From contig JACIXC010000019.1 of the NCBI GenBank assembly GCA_014360655.1, forward strand, positions 1 to 48,539: 48,539 nt of DNA, read 5' to 3'. The stretch's first letter is position 1, and every line of letters starts with the position of its first letter. The stretch is from Actinomycetota bacterium. GTDB lineage: Bacteria > Actinomycetota > Geothermincolia > Geothermincolales > RBG-13-55-18. A model generated the notes under the pieces. It saw nothing but the letters and a program-made list of their open reading frames with translations. It was not told the DNA's origin and searched no databases. Made by a program: the position numbers and the translations under genes. Positions 39,696 to 47,925 of this stretch are shown here, one piece after another.

Positions 39696-41903
39696 ATGAA
39701 CCCTGAAGTGAACCCGGAAAACCACGGGACCGACGAAACAACCTTGCAAACGGACGGAATACAGGGAAACAAAGAGGGCACGGTCGCGAAAGCGGCGCTG
39801 GACATCCTCGCGCGGCTGGCCGTCGCCTGCAAGTCGCGGCTCCTCTACCACGCGGATCACCCCGCGGTCAGGGACGCGATCGTCGTCCTCCATGCCGTCG
39901 CCGCCGACTGGCTGGCCCGTTTTCCCGAGATCAACCTGGGGGTGGAGCGCGACGGCTTCGTCTGCGGGGAAGAGAGGGTCGGCTGGGAAAGGGAGAGCCT
40001 GCGGCAACTCGCGTCCCGCGCCCGCGCGCATAACCTGCGGGCCGTATCCCTTTCCGCCGCTCTCGACCTCGCGGAGATGGAGGCGCTGGTGGAGATACTC
40101 GTCCTCCCCCCCGAGGAGTTGGAAGAGGCGGGGGGCGCCGAGGCCTTTCTCCTCGGCCGGGGCCTTCACGGCATAAGAGTTTTGGAGAGCGAGGCATGGC
40201 GCGCCGATGAGGAGGTCGCCGGCGGGGAGGAGGGCGCGACAAGGGAGGCGGTGAGCGCGGAGGAGCCTCCTCGGGAACCACAGGAGCTCCTCGCGGATGA
40301 GGAGCTCGAGGATTTCCTGGCCCTGGTCTTCGACCCCGAGAGGTTCGCCCAGGCTCTCGAGCGCCTGCGAGACGAGAGCGGGGAGACGCCGGACGGAGCC
40401 GCGTGGGCGGAAGCCGCGTTCTCCTCGTTCAAGCGCGCCGCAGACCTGGTGGCGGAGAGGCTCCCCGCAAAGAGGCCGGCACTGGGAAGGGCGCTGGCGG
40501 AAACCCTTCTCTTCCTGGAGAGAAACGACCGCAATCTCCTCCTTTCGCGCAAGATATTACCGGAACTGGCACGGGAGCCGGTGTGCGTCGAAACCCTCGG
40601 CGGCCTGAGCTCCGAGGAGATGGCGGGGGTGCTGGGATATTTCCTGCCCACCGCGGTGGAGTTCATCCCCGGCCTGAAAGAACTGCTCACAAACATCGGG
40701 TACAACCGGCGCGACGCGTTGACGACCATCGCCGCCCTGCGCGAGCGTCTCGTGGACCTGGGAGAGGTCCCCGCCGACCTCCTTTCCCCTCTCGACGAAA
40801 CCCTCCGCGACGCCGGGTTCGCCGACGCCGCCATGTCCATGCCCACCCTGCAGGAGATCTCGCTGCTCGCCGAAACCTACCAACCCCAGGAGATAGAGGA
40901 GATCCGGCGCATCGCGGACTGGGACCTGGCTCAGGAGACCTACGTAAGCGTCACCCCCATGCTACTCGACCTCTTGCAGTTGGGCGGGAGGGTGGACAAC
41001 CTGGGGAAAACGGTGGAGCTGCTGCTGGAGAGCTTCTGGGGCCTGCTCGCATCCTCGCGATTCGGCCTGGCCGCCGAGGTGCTGGAGAAGGCGGAGAGAG
41101 CGCTGCACAGCGGCGATCCCGCTTATGCTCCCTTCCGCGCGGAACTCGAGCGCCTGCTGGAGGAAGCCTCGGACAGGGACATACTCGACCGCCTCATCAA
41201 GGCGGCAAGCGCGGCGCGGCGCGATCCCGGGACGGTATGGGGGTTCACGCGCTTCATAGAACAACTCGGGGAACGCGGCATCCTGGCCATGATCGACACC
41301 CTGGGACGGGAAGAGAGCATGTCGGTGCGCAAGTTCATCATCGACGTGCTGGCCGTGGTCGCGAGGGACCGCCTCTCGCTCCTGGCCTCGTACCTCGACG
41401 ACCCCAGGTGGTACCTGGTGCGCAACATCGTCACCGTCATGGCCCGCGTACGCTCGCCCCTCGTCATGGAATACCTGGACCGCGCCCTGCAATATCCCAA
41501 CCCCAAGGTCAAGGCCGAGGCGGTGCGCGCCGCCGGCCTCACGGGCGGATACGAGGCGGAGCAACTGCTCATGAAGGGCCTGCAGGACGGCGAGGAGAAC
41601 GTACGTATCCTCTGCATAAGGTGGCTGGGGAGGCTGCAGGTCGCCCGGGCGGCGAACAGGCTCGTCGCCATGCTGGAAGACAAGGAGCCGGGTGGGGAGA
41701 GCCCGAGGGTCAAGAGGGAGATCATCGAATGCCTGGGAAAGATAGGAGGGCCGGAGGCATTCGACGAGATATCCAGGTACGCGGGGAGGCAGAGGTTCTT
41801 CTTCAGGGCGGAGTGGCAGGAGCTGAGCAAGGCCGCGCAGGAGGCCATGCGGCTCATGCAGGAGAGGTACCCGCACCTGGAGAAGAGGAAGGCGCCCAGA
41901 TAG
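39696..41903 (+). CDS. HEAT-repeat protein
   Basis: 735 residues from ATG 39696 (GGGGAG upstream); the extension to 39546 is compositionally unlike protein. The N-terminal third is a helical domain (LARLAVACKSRLLYHADHPAVRDAI) followed by a Glu-rich linker. The C-terminal third has clear HEAT repeats (VRKFIIDVLAVVARDRLSLLASYLDDPRWYLVRNIV, split here into helices A and B; VKAEAVRAAGLTGG; VRILCIRWLGRL; VKREIIECLGKIGG). Cytoplasmic scaffold type; partner unknown. The next gene is a dedicated HD-GYP protein 133 bp downstream on the same strand, so the two likely form a signalling pair. Its final codons are part of a direct repeat that recurs after the stop. Confidence 0.8.
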   Translation: MNPEVNPENHGTDETTLQTDGIQGNKEGTVAKAALDILARLAVACKSRLLYHADHPAVRDAIVVLHAVAADWLARFPEINLGVERDGFVCGEERVGWERESLRQLASRARAHNLRAVSLSAALDLAEMEALVEILVLPPEELEEAGGAEAFLLGRGLHGIRVLESEAWRADEEVAGGEEGATREAVSAEEPPREPQELLADEELEDFLALVFDPERFAQALERLRDESGETPDGAAWAEAAFSSFKRAADLVAERLPAKRPALGRALAETLLFLERNDRNLLLSRKILPELAREPVCVETLGGLSSEEMAGVLGYFLPTAVEFIPGLKELLTNIGYNRRDALTTIAALRERLVDLGEVPADLLSPLDETLRDAGFADAAMSMPTLQEISLLAETYQPQEIEEIRRIADWDLAQETYVSVTPMLLDLLQLGGRVDNLGKTVELLLESFWGLLASSRFGLAAEVLEKAERALHSGDPAYAPFRAELERLLEEASDRDILDRLIKAASAARRDPGTVWGFTRFIEQLGERGILAMIDTLGREESMSVRKFIIDVLAVVARDRLSLLASYLDDPRWYLVRNIVTVMARVRSPLVMEYLDRALQYPNPKVKAEAVRAAGLTGGYEAEQLLMKGLQDGEENVRILCIRWLGRLQVARAANRLVAMLEDKEPGGESPRVKREIIECLGKIGGPEAFDEISRYAGRQRFFFRAEWQELSKAAQEAMRLMQERYPHLEKRKAPR

Positions 41904-41985
41904 GCGACGACAGGTGGTGTCCACCTGCTCCAGGAGCTCGAGGGTCTCGCTGGAGAAGAGGAAGGCGCCCGGGTAGGCGACGACA
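41877..41985. repeat. 36-bp direct repeat across the HEAT gene end
   Basis: CTGGAGAAGAGGAAGGCGCC begins copies at 41877-41912 and 41950-41985. The first encodes the C-terminal residues LEKRKAPR and the stop codon; the second is noncoding and differs at three bases. This indicates a local duplication of the gene's 3' end. Confidence 0.8.
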
Positions 41986-42036
41986 AGAACGCCATAAGGG
42001 CGAACCGTGGGAGCGAAGCGCGCGGAGGAGCGGGAC

Positions 42037-43476
42037 ATGGCAAACCGTGATCTGTACGGCGGCGAGGACAGGAAGAGGTTGGCCCTCGATTACTTCCGCT
42101 CCAAGGGCATCACGGAGAGGGCGAGGGAAGTCCTGAAGCACCTGTCCGCCGCCAAGAAGACCTTCCTCATCTATCCGCCGCACCACGAGATGTGCCTGCA
42201 GGCGGTCGCCAACTTCATGGAGGCCTTCAACACCTACCTGCGCTGGGGGCAGGATTTCTCCCTCCGCGTCATCGGCGAGGAGTTCTTCTTCGCGGAGAAG
42301 CTGCTGGCGAGAGAGAGCGTCCTCTACTACCCCCTGCTGAAAGAACTGCGCGAAAAGGAGGTGGGGGGCATCAACCTGCTCCCCGGCCTCACCGCCTCGG
42401 AATTCGGCGAATTCATCCGCTTGCTGAACCTGGGGGAGGATGAGCTCGTGCAGGAAGGCGGCCTCCCAGCCCTGCTGGAGCAACGGGGGATCACCCACGT
42501 GCTCCTGGACGAACCCGGCACGTGGGAGGAGAAGCCGCGCCAGCTGCGGGAGCTGGCCTCTGCGCGCGAGGAATATTTCGAGGCGGTCGAGGTCATCAGG
42601 GAGCTGGCCGGGCAGGTCGTGAGCAGGAGGAGGCTTTCCCTGAACAAGGCAAACCGCGTGGTGGGGATGATCCTCAGCCGCGTCGGCGAGAACCGCTCCG
42701 CCGTGCTGGGCCTGGCGACCATCAAGAGCTACGACGAATACACCTCCTTCCACTCCGTCAACGTGCTCATCCTCTCCCTGGCGCTGGGCTCCATGCTTCC
42801 CCTGGACCGCAACGCCCTCATGATCCTGGGAACGGGGGCGCTCCTGCATGACCTGGGAAAAGTCACCATCCCGCAGAGCATCCTCAACAAGCAGGGGCCG
42901 CTCACCCGGAAAGAATGGGAGGTGATGAGGCAACATCCCGTGAAGGGGGCGGACATCCTGCTGGCCCAGCCCGGGGTGCACCCCCTTTCCGTCATGGTGG
43001 CCTACGAGCATCACGCCCGCTACGACCTCTCCGGTTATCCGGCCATCTCCGGCAAGGACCGCATCGGGCTCTTCAGCCGCATAGTGGGGGTGGTGGACGT
43101 CTTCGACGCCATGACCTCCGCTCGCCCCTACCAGGATGCGCGTACCCCGGACCACGCCATCCGCGTCCTGGTAAGGGGGATGGGGAAAGCCTTCGACCCC
43201 CTGCTGGTGAAGATCTTCGTGGACATGATGGGGCTGTACCCGGTGGGGACCCTGGTGCGGTTGCGCGGAGGAGAGATCGGCGTGGTCTACGAACAGTCCG
43301 GGGAAGACGCGGCCTCGCCCCGCGTCAAGGTCATCCGCGACCGCGAAGGAAGGGACGTGGAACCCTACCTGGTGGACGTGGCCGCGTTGCGCGAGGAAGC
43401 CGGCGGGGACGGGCACGAGGTCATGGAATCGCTGCTGCCGGAAAAGGTCGGCATCGACCCGCTGGACTACCTTTGA
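42037..43476 (+). CDS. HD-GYP domain protein
   Basis: 479 residues from ATG 42037 (GGAGGAGCGGG upstream). The N-terminal 190 residues are helical, of unknown fold (KKTFLIYPPHHEMCLQAV). The HD-GYP domain spans about 205-400: H271-D272 in HDLGKVTIP, H300 (RQHPVKG), H325-H326 and D330-LSGYP, then DVFDAMTSARPY. The usual HHE-x-DG-x-GYP reads HHA-x2-DLSGYP here, so a metal ligand or the signature Gly is altered; c-di-GMP phosphodiesterase activity is possible but not certain. A short beta domain ends the protein. Encoded just after the HEAT-repeat protein on the same strand. Confidence 0.87.
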   Translation: MANRDLYGGEDRKRLALDYFRSKGITERAREVLKHLSAAKKTFLIYPPHHEMCLQAVANFMEAFNTYLRWGQDFSLRVIGEEFFFAEKLLARESVLYYPLLKELREKEVGGINLLPGLTASEFGEFIRLLNLGEDELVQEGGLPALLEQRGITHVLLDEPGTWEEKPRQLRELASAREEYFEAVEVIRELAGQVVSRRRLSLNKANRVVGMILSRVGENRSAVLGLATIKSYDEYTSFHSVNVLILSLALGSMLPLDRNALMILGTGALLHDLGKVTIPQSILNKQGPLTRKEWEVMRQHPVKGADILLAQPGVHPLSVMVAYEHHARYDLSGYPAISGKDRIGLFSRIVGVVDVFDAMTSARPYQDARTPDHAIRVLVRGMGKAFDPLLVKIFVDMMGLYPVGTLVRLRGGEIGVVYEQSGEDAASPRVKVIRDREGRDVEPYLVDVAALREEAGGDGHEVMESLLPEKVGIDPLDYL

Positions 43477-43740
43477 TCGCCCGGGCGCGGGGGCCAGGGC
43501 GGGGACCAGGGCGGGGGTCAAGTCTGGTTCTGCGCCCGGGCGCGGGGGCCTGGCGCCGGGGGCAAGGCGCGGCGGTCCGGTCCCGTTCTATGCCCGGGAC
43601 CCAAGCCCGCGGCGGGCCCGTTTCGTCCCCTTCTCAACTTCACTCCTCCCGCGACGACATCCCTCCAAAGGCCCCCTGCAACGGCCTCTTTCCATTTATT
43701 ACCAGGTCTGCCACGGGGTGAGCGGGCTCTATTTCCCGCG
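43477..43740. other. GC-rich convergent gap
   Basis: 264 bp between the HD-GYP and MFS genes. It contains two copies of CGCCCGGGCGCGGGGGCC (near 43478 and 43533) and several GC hairpins, probably acting as a two-way terminator. No gene. Confidence 0.45.
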
Positions 43741-45276
43741 TTACCGCGAGGAGGCGCAGCTGAGGGCGTCGCCACGCGGCAACATGATGCGGACCCGCAT
43801 GAAGAGCAGGGTGGACACGACGACGCAGGCCAGCGCAAGTATCCAGGCACCCGTGTAGCTTCCCGTATGGTCGAAGATGAAACCGGTGATCACGGGGCCG
43901 GCCGCTCCCCCCAGGGCGCCACCGGTGGTCACCGCCCCGAAAATAGCGCCCATGTTCGCCTTGCCGAAGACCTCCGCGCACACCGCGGGTATGACAGGGC
44001 CATAGGCCGCGAAGCCGAACCCGTAGATGACGGCGAAGACCATGAGCGTCCACACGCTGCGCACGAAGAGGAGTAGCAGCACGCTGACCACGAGGATGAG
44101 GCAGGCCGGGTAAAGGGCGTTCTTCTTCTCGCGCGTTCTATCGGAAAGGCGTCCGAACAGCAACCTCCCCGCGATGGAGGTCGCACCGGAGACGGCGACG
44201 GCCCACTCGGCCCAGCTCTTCGTGATGCCGTGGTCGGTCAGATAGGGGACCTGGTGGACCATGATCCCGTAGAGCGCCACCACGATGAGCACGAAACCGG
44301 AGAAAAGGAGCCAGAAGGAAGCCGTTCTCAGCGCCTCCCGCAGGGTGAGCCCGGCGGGAAGGTCCTCACGGCAGGCCTCGCCTTCTCCCGGGCCGTTCTC
44401 CTCTCCACGGTCTCCCTTTTCCGCTCCTCGCCTCCCGGCACCCCATCCTCCACTTCCTCCCTCACCCGCCCCACGGGAAGCCGTTCCCTCGCCTACCCTT
44501 CCCGTGACTCCGCCGTGGTCCGCCTTCCCGGCCATCCCGGATGCTCCCTCTCCGGGTCGGCTCTCCCATGCATCACCCGCCACGTCCTCCCCCGCGCCTG
44601 AACCCCCGCAGCCCCATTCATCCCCATCCTTCTCGCCGCGCGGACCGCCTCCGCGCACGGAGCGCCGCACGGGTTCCTCGTCCCCGATCACTACTTCCCC
44701 CTTCCCCCGCAACAGGAACAGGGTCGGGATGGTGAGGGCGAAGGCCAGGTATCCGAGGAACTGGAAGGAAACCCGCCAGCCCCAGCGCGACTGCACCATG
44801 CCGGTGAGGCGCGGAAGGATCATGGTCCCGAAGCCTATGCCCATGGTGGCCAGCCCCAGGGCCGTCCCCAGGCGCCGCCGGAACCACACGGCCACGGAGG
44901 TGTTGGAGGGGACCAGGCCTATGCCGTTCCCCCCTACGCCGAAGACGATGCCGAAGAAGAAGACCAGGGCCGCCAGGCTGTTGGCGCGCGAGCACATCCA
45001 CAGTCCCACCCCGGAGAGGAAGGCCCCGCCGGCCATGACCCACCGCGGGCCGAAGCGGTCGATCAACCTGCCGGTGACCGGCGCCAGCAGCGCGTACGCC
45101 AGGATGCACACGGTGAAGGGAAGGGAGGCCGCGCCCCTGCCTATCCCCAGGTCCTCGGAGAAGCCCTTGATGAGGACGGTCTGGGTGCTGCGCACGCCGT
45201 AGTTGACGAACATGACCAGGAAGGCCACGGCTACCACGATCCAGCCGTAATAGACCGCCCTGCGGGTTCCGCTCAT
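43741..45276 (-). CDS. MFS transporter with a long Gly-rich central loop (OxlT-like)
   Basis: 511 residues from ATG 45276 (GGGGGAAGGG upstream); the frame extends to 45408 with a non-coding-like stretch. Twelve transmembrane helices can be picked out, with MFS signatures (GRLIDRFGPRWVMAGG after helix 2; GRLSDRTREKKNAL after helix 8). The pattern resembles the oxalate/formate antiporter and monocarboxylate group. The central cytoplasmic loop between helices 6 and 7 is expanded to about 125 residues, mostly Gly, Glu, Ala and Arg, very unlike the membrane parts. The substrate is likely an organic anion (inference). The gene may be co-transcribed with the acyl-CoA synthetase upstream (166 bp). 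Confidence 0.85.
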   Translation of the reverse strand: MSGTRRAVYYGWIVVAVAFLVMFVNYGVRSTQTVLIKGFSEDLGIGRGAASLPFTVCILAYALLAPVTGRLIDRFGPRWVMAGGAFLSGVGLWMCSRANSLAALVFFFGIVFGVGGNGIGLVPSNTSVAVWFRRRLGTALGLATMGIGFGTMILPRLTGMVQSRWGWRVSFQFLGYLAFALTIPTLFLLRGKGEVVIGDEEPVRRSVRGGGPRGEKDGDEWGCGGSGAGEDVAGDAWESRPGEGASGMAGKADHGGVTGRVGEGTASRGAGEGGSGGWGAGRRGAEKGDRGEENGPGEGEACREDLPAGLTLREALRTASFWLLFSGFVLIVVALYGIMVHQVPYLTDHGITKSWAEWAVAVSGATSIAGRLLFGRLSDRTREKKNALYPACLILVVSVLLLLFVRSVWTLMVFAVIYGFGFAAYGPVIPAVCAEVFGKANMGAIFGAVTTGGALGGAAGPVITGFIFDHTGSYTGAWILALACVVVSTLLFMRVRIMLPRGDALSCASSR

Positions 45277-45441
45277 CCCTTCCCCCTGCGGCCTCTTTCC
45301 CCGGCAAGCGGCCTCGCCCTTCCCGGGGGGTAGTTCTCCCGGCGCGACGCTCCCGCCTTCCCGAGTTTTAGGGGTGGCGCCGCGGGCGGAGCCTCTCCCC
45401 ATCGTCATTTCGAGTCATCTCCAGGGCAAGGGCGCGGCGCC

Positions 45442-46836
45442 TCAGGCGCACGTACGCCCGGCCCATCTGCGCATGCCGTAGTCCCTCAGGATGCCGGCGG
45501 CGTCCACCGCCTCCTCCGCGTCCTCGAATATGGGAAAATCCACCATGTAACGCGCCCTGGCGCGCACTTCACCCGTGGCCATGAGGCTGAAGATGATGGG
45601 CTTGTCATGCTTTTTCACCAGCTCGGCCAGGTCCGGGATGATGTTCCTGCGCAGGCCGTGGATGCCGCCGGTGATGACCTGCTCGGTGGAGAGGCGCGCG
45701 ATGAGCAGCATGATGATGCCGTCTATGAAATCCTGTTCCAGCAACCGGTCCACGATGTACAAACGCGCCTCCGCGTCGTGCACGTCGCCGAGGTCCACCG
45801 GGTTGGAGATGTTGATGACTCCCGCGCGCAGGCGCTCCCTGATGTCCCCGACCAGCGAGGGCGGCAACGGCGGGAACACGAAACCGCGCCGGGCGCACCG
45901 GTCGCTGGCCAGGACCAGAATGCCACCGGTGGGCGAGACCAGGGCTATGCGGTTTCCGCGCAGGGGCGGCAGCGAGAACACCTTGGCATGCCCCGCCAGT
46001 TCGGAGAGGCGCCGCACGCGGATGATGCCCGCCTGCCGGAAGGCGCCGTCGAGCACCTCGTCGTCGTTGGCCAGGGCCGCGGTGTGCGACCGGGCGCTCT
46101 GCCGCGCCAGCGGCTCCACGTTGGCCTTGTAGACCAGGATGGGCTTGTCCACCTTTCGCGCCGTTTCCAGGAATTCCCTCCCCCGCTGCACGTCCTCCAG
46201 GTACATGCAGATGACCTTTGTCTCCGGATCCCGGCCCAGGTAGGAAAGGAAATCCACCTCGTCCAGGTCGGTCTTGTTGCCCATGGATGCGAACTTGGAG
46301 AACCCCGTGTTCTCGTCCTTGAGCCGCGCCAGGAAATCCAGCCCTATGCCCCCGCTCTGGGCGACGATGCTCACCCCGCCGCGGGGGAGGTCGGGGGGCA
46401 CCGGCACGAAGGGGAGGCACAATCCGGTGTGCGCGTTGATCACGGTGAGGCAGTTGGGCCCCATGAAACGGATGCCGTGCCTCCGCGCGGCCTGGACGAG
46501 ACGGTCGCGGTGGCTGACCCCGTCGCCCCCGAACTCCTCGAAACCGCCCGCCGGGATGGCCACCCTGGTGATGCCCTTGCGGCCGCACTCCTCCACCGCG
46601 TCCGGCACGGCATGGGCGGGGATGATGAGCACCGCCAGGTCCACCGCTTGCGGGATCTCGCTTATGGAGGGGTAGAGCCTGTGCCCCAGGGCTTCCCCTC
46701 CCCTGGGGTTCACGCAGTAGACCGGGCCCTCGAACTTCCAGTCTATGAGGTTCTGGAGGATGTACCTTCCGAGGTTGTTCGGCTTCTCCGATACTCCGAC
46801 GACTGCGACGCTGCGTGCTCCGAATATCTTCTCCAT
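45442..46836 (-). CDS. ADP-forming acyl-CoA synthetase, alpha-type subunit
   Basis: 464 residues. It has a CoA-binding Rossmann domain (about 1-130; AVVGVSEKPNNLGR, MGPNCLTVIN), a succinyl-CoA-synthetase-like domain with IVAQSGGIG (about 157-165), and the phospho-His H251 in ARSHTAAL. It ends with a second ligase-CoA domain (ALVSPTGGILVLASDRC). This is the alpha (catalytic) part of acetyl/acyl-CoA synthetase (ADP-forming), which conserves energy by making ATP from acyl-CoA in anaerobes. The ATP-grasp beta part is neither fused nor nearby, so it must be encoded elsewhere. The start region ATGGAGAAGATATTC is repeated upstream (see 46847-46909). The downstream MFS carrier may export the organic acid (inference). 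Confidence 0.87.
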   Translation of the reverse strand: MEKIFGARSVAVVGVSEKPNNLGRYILQNLIDWKFEGPVYCVNPRGGEALGHRLYPSISEIPQAVDLAVLIIPAHAVPDAVEECGRKGITRVAIPAGGFEEFGGDGVSHRDRLVQAARRHGIRFMGPNCLTVINAHTGLCLPFVPVPPDLPRGGVSIVAQSGGIGLDFLARLKDENTGFSKFASMGNKTDLDEVDFLSYLGRDPETKVICMYLEDVQRGREFLETARKVDKPILVYKANVEPLARQSARSHTAALANDDEVLDGAFRQAGIIRVRRLSELAGHAKVFSLPPLRGNRIALVSPTGGILVLASDRCARRGFVFPPLPPSLVGDIRERLRAGVINISNPVDLGDVHDAEARLYIVDRLLEQDFIDGIIMLLIARLSTEQVITGGIHGLRRNIIPDLAELVKKHDKPIIFSLMATGEVRARARYMVDFPIFEDAEEAVDAAGILRDYGMRRWAGRTCA

Positions 46837-46846
46837 GACCTGAAGA

Positions 46847-46894
46847 TTACCTGCCTGCTTCGGATATCTTCTCCATGACCTGAATCTTCACCAT
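46847..46894 (-). CDS. Possible 15-residue leader peptide made from duplicated start region
   Basis: ATG 46894 to TAA 46847 encodes MVKIQVMEKISEAGR. It arose from repeats of the acyl-CoA synthetase's own start: TTCAGGTCATGG[A/T]GAAGAT occurs three times between 46823 and 46905. The -10-like TATAAT (46904-46909 on the minus strand) places transcription start about three bases before the first ATG, so this ORF would be almost leaderless. It may tune translation of the main gene, whose ATG is 10 bases after this stop. Small size makes it uncertain. Confidence 0.35.
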   Translation of the reverse strand: MVKIQVMEKISEAGR

Positions 46895-46903
46895 GACCTG
46901 AAG

Positions 46904-46909
46904 ATTATA
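46904..46909 (-). promoter_or_regulatory. -10 box of the acyl-CoA synthetase gene
   Basis: Perfect TATAAT on the minus strand, 68 bp before the main ATG. No convincing -35 box at the usual distance. Confidence 0.5.
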
Positions 46910-46985
46910 ACAGAACCGGCACGGGAACTATATCGGGGGTCGGCCCCGAAACCCACGACGACTATGTCGATACGTCATTCTGTCC

Positions 46986-47920
46986 CTCATATTGCCGTCA
47001 TCGCGTCCCTCTTATTACAGTCATCGCGTCCCTCTTGTTACAGTCATCGCGAGCGTAAGCGAAGCGATCTCCTCCGCCCCGAAAACGTCATCGCGAGGAG
47101 CAGAGCGACGAAGTGATCTCCTCCGCCCCGAAAACGTCATCGCGAGGAGCAGAGCGACGAAGCGATCTCCTCCGCCCCGAAAACGTCATCGTGAGGAGCA
47201 GAGCGACGAAGCGATCTCAACCGGAGCCCAGGCGAGATTGCTTCGTCGGCGCTATCACGCCTCCTCGCAATGACGTAAACACCGAGTGCTTGCGCGCTTC
47301 CTCGCCATGACGTAAACACCGGGTGCTTTCACGCCTTTTCGCCATGACGGAAGACCGGTGCCTTCACGCCTCCTCGCCATGACGTAAACACCGGGTGCTT
47401 GCGCGCTTCCTCGCCATGACGTAAACACCGGTGCTTTCACGCTTCCTCGCCATGACGTAAACACCGGTGCTTTCACGCTTCCTCGCAATGACGTAAACAC
47501 CGGGTGCTTGCGCGCTTCCTCGCCATGACGTAAACACCGGGTGCTTGCGCGCTTCCTCGCCATGACGTAAACACCGGGTTCTTTCACGCTTTTTCGCCAT
47601 GACGGAAGACCGGTGCCTTCACGCCTCCTCGCAATGACGTAAACACCGAGTGCTTGCGCGCTTCCTCGCCATGACGTAAACACCGGGTTCTTTCACGCTT
47701 TTTCGCCATGACGGAAGACCGGTGCCTTCACGCCTCCTCGCAATGACGTAAACACCGGGTGCTTTCACGCCCTTTCGCCATGACGGAACACCGGTGCTTT
47801 CACGCTTCCTCGCCATGACGTAAACACCGGGTTCTTTCACGCCTCCTCGCCATGACGGCACACCGGGTTCTTTCACGCCTCCTCGCCATGACGGAAGACC
47901 GAGCGCCGACCGCCGTGCCG
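46986..47920. repeat. REP fragments and a tandem array of 35-37 bp units
   Basis: 46986-47220 has GTCATCGCGT/GTCATCGCGAGGAGCAGAGCG-like repeats (five or six copies with ATCTCCTCCGCCCCGAAAAC between them). 47265-47905 is a run of about 18 head-to-tail units of the type ATGACGTAAACACCGGGTGC followed by TTGCGCGCTTCCTCGCC, varying at about one third of positions. Units abut with no unique spacers, so it is not CRISPR. The unit is related to the GCGAGGAGGCGCGCAAGCG element of the other repeat blocks. Frames across the array (REEARKHPVFT type) are artefacts. No gene. Confidence 0.9.
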
Positions 47921-47925
47921 GGTAC

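Noticed and set aside
47265-47905. Regular 35-37 bp repeats resembling a CRISPR array
   Set aside because: The units abut without unique spacers, vary throughout, and no cas genes are near.
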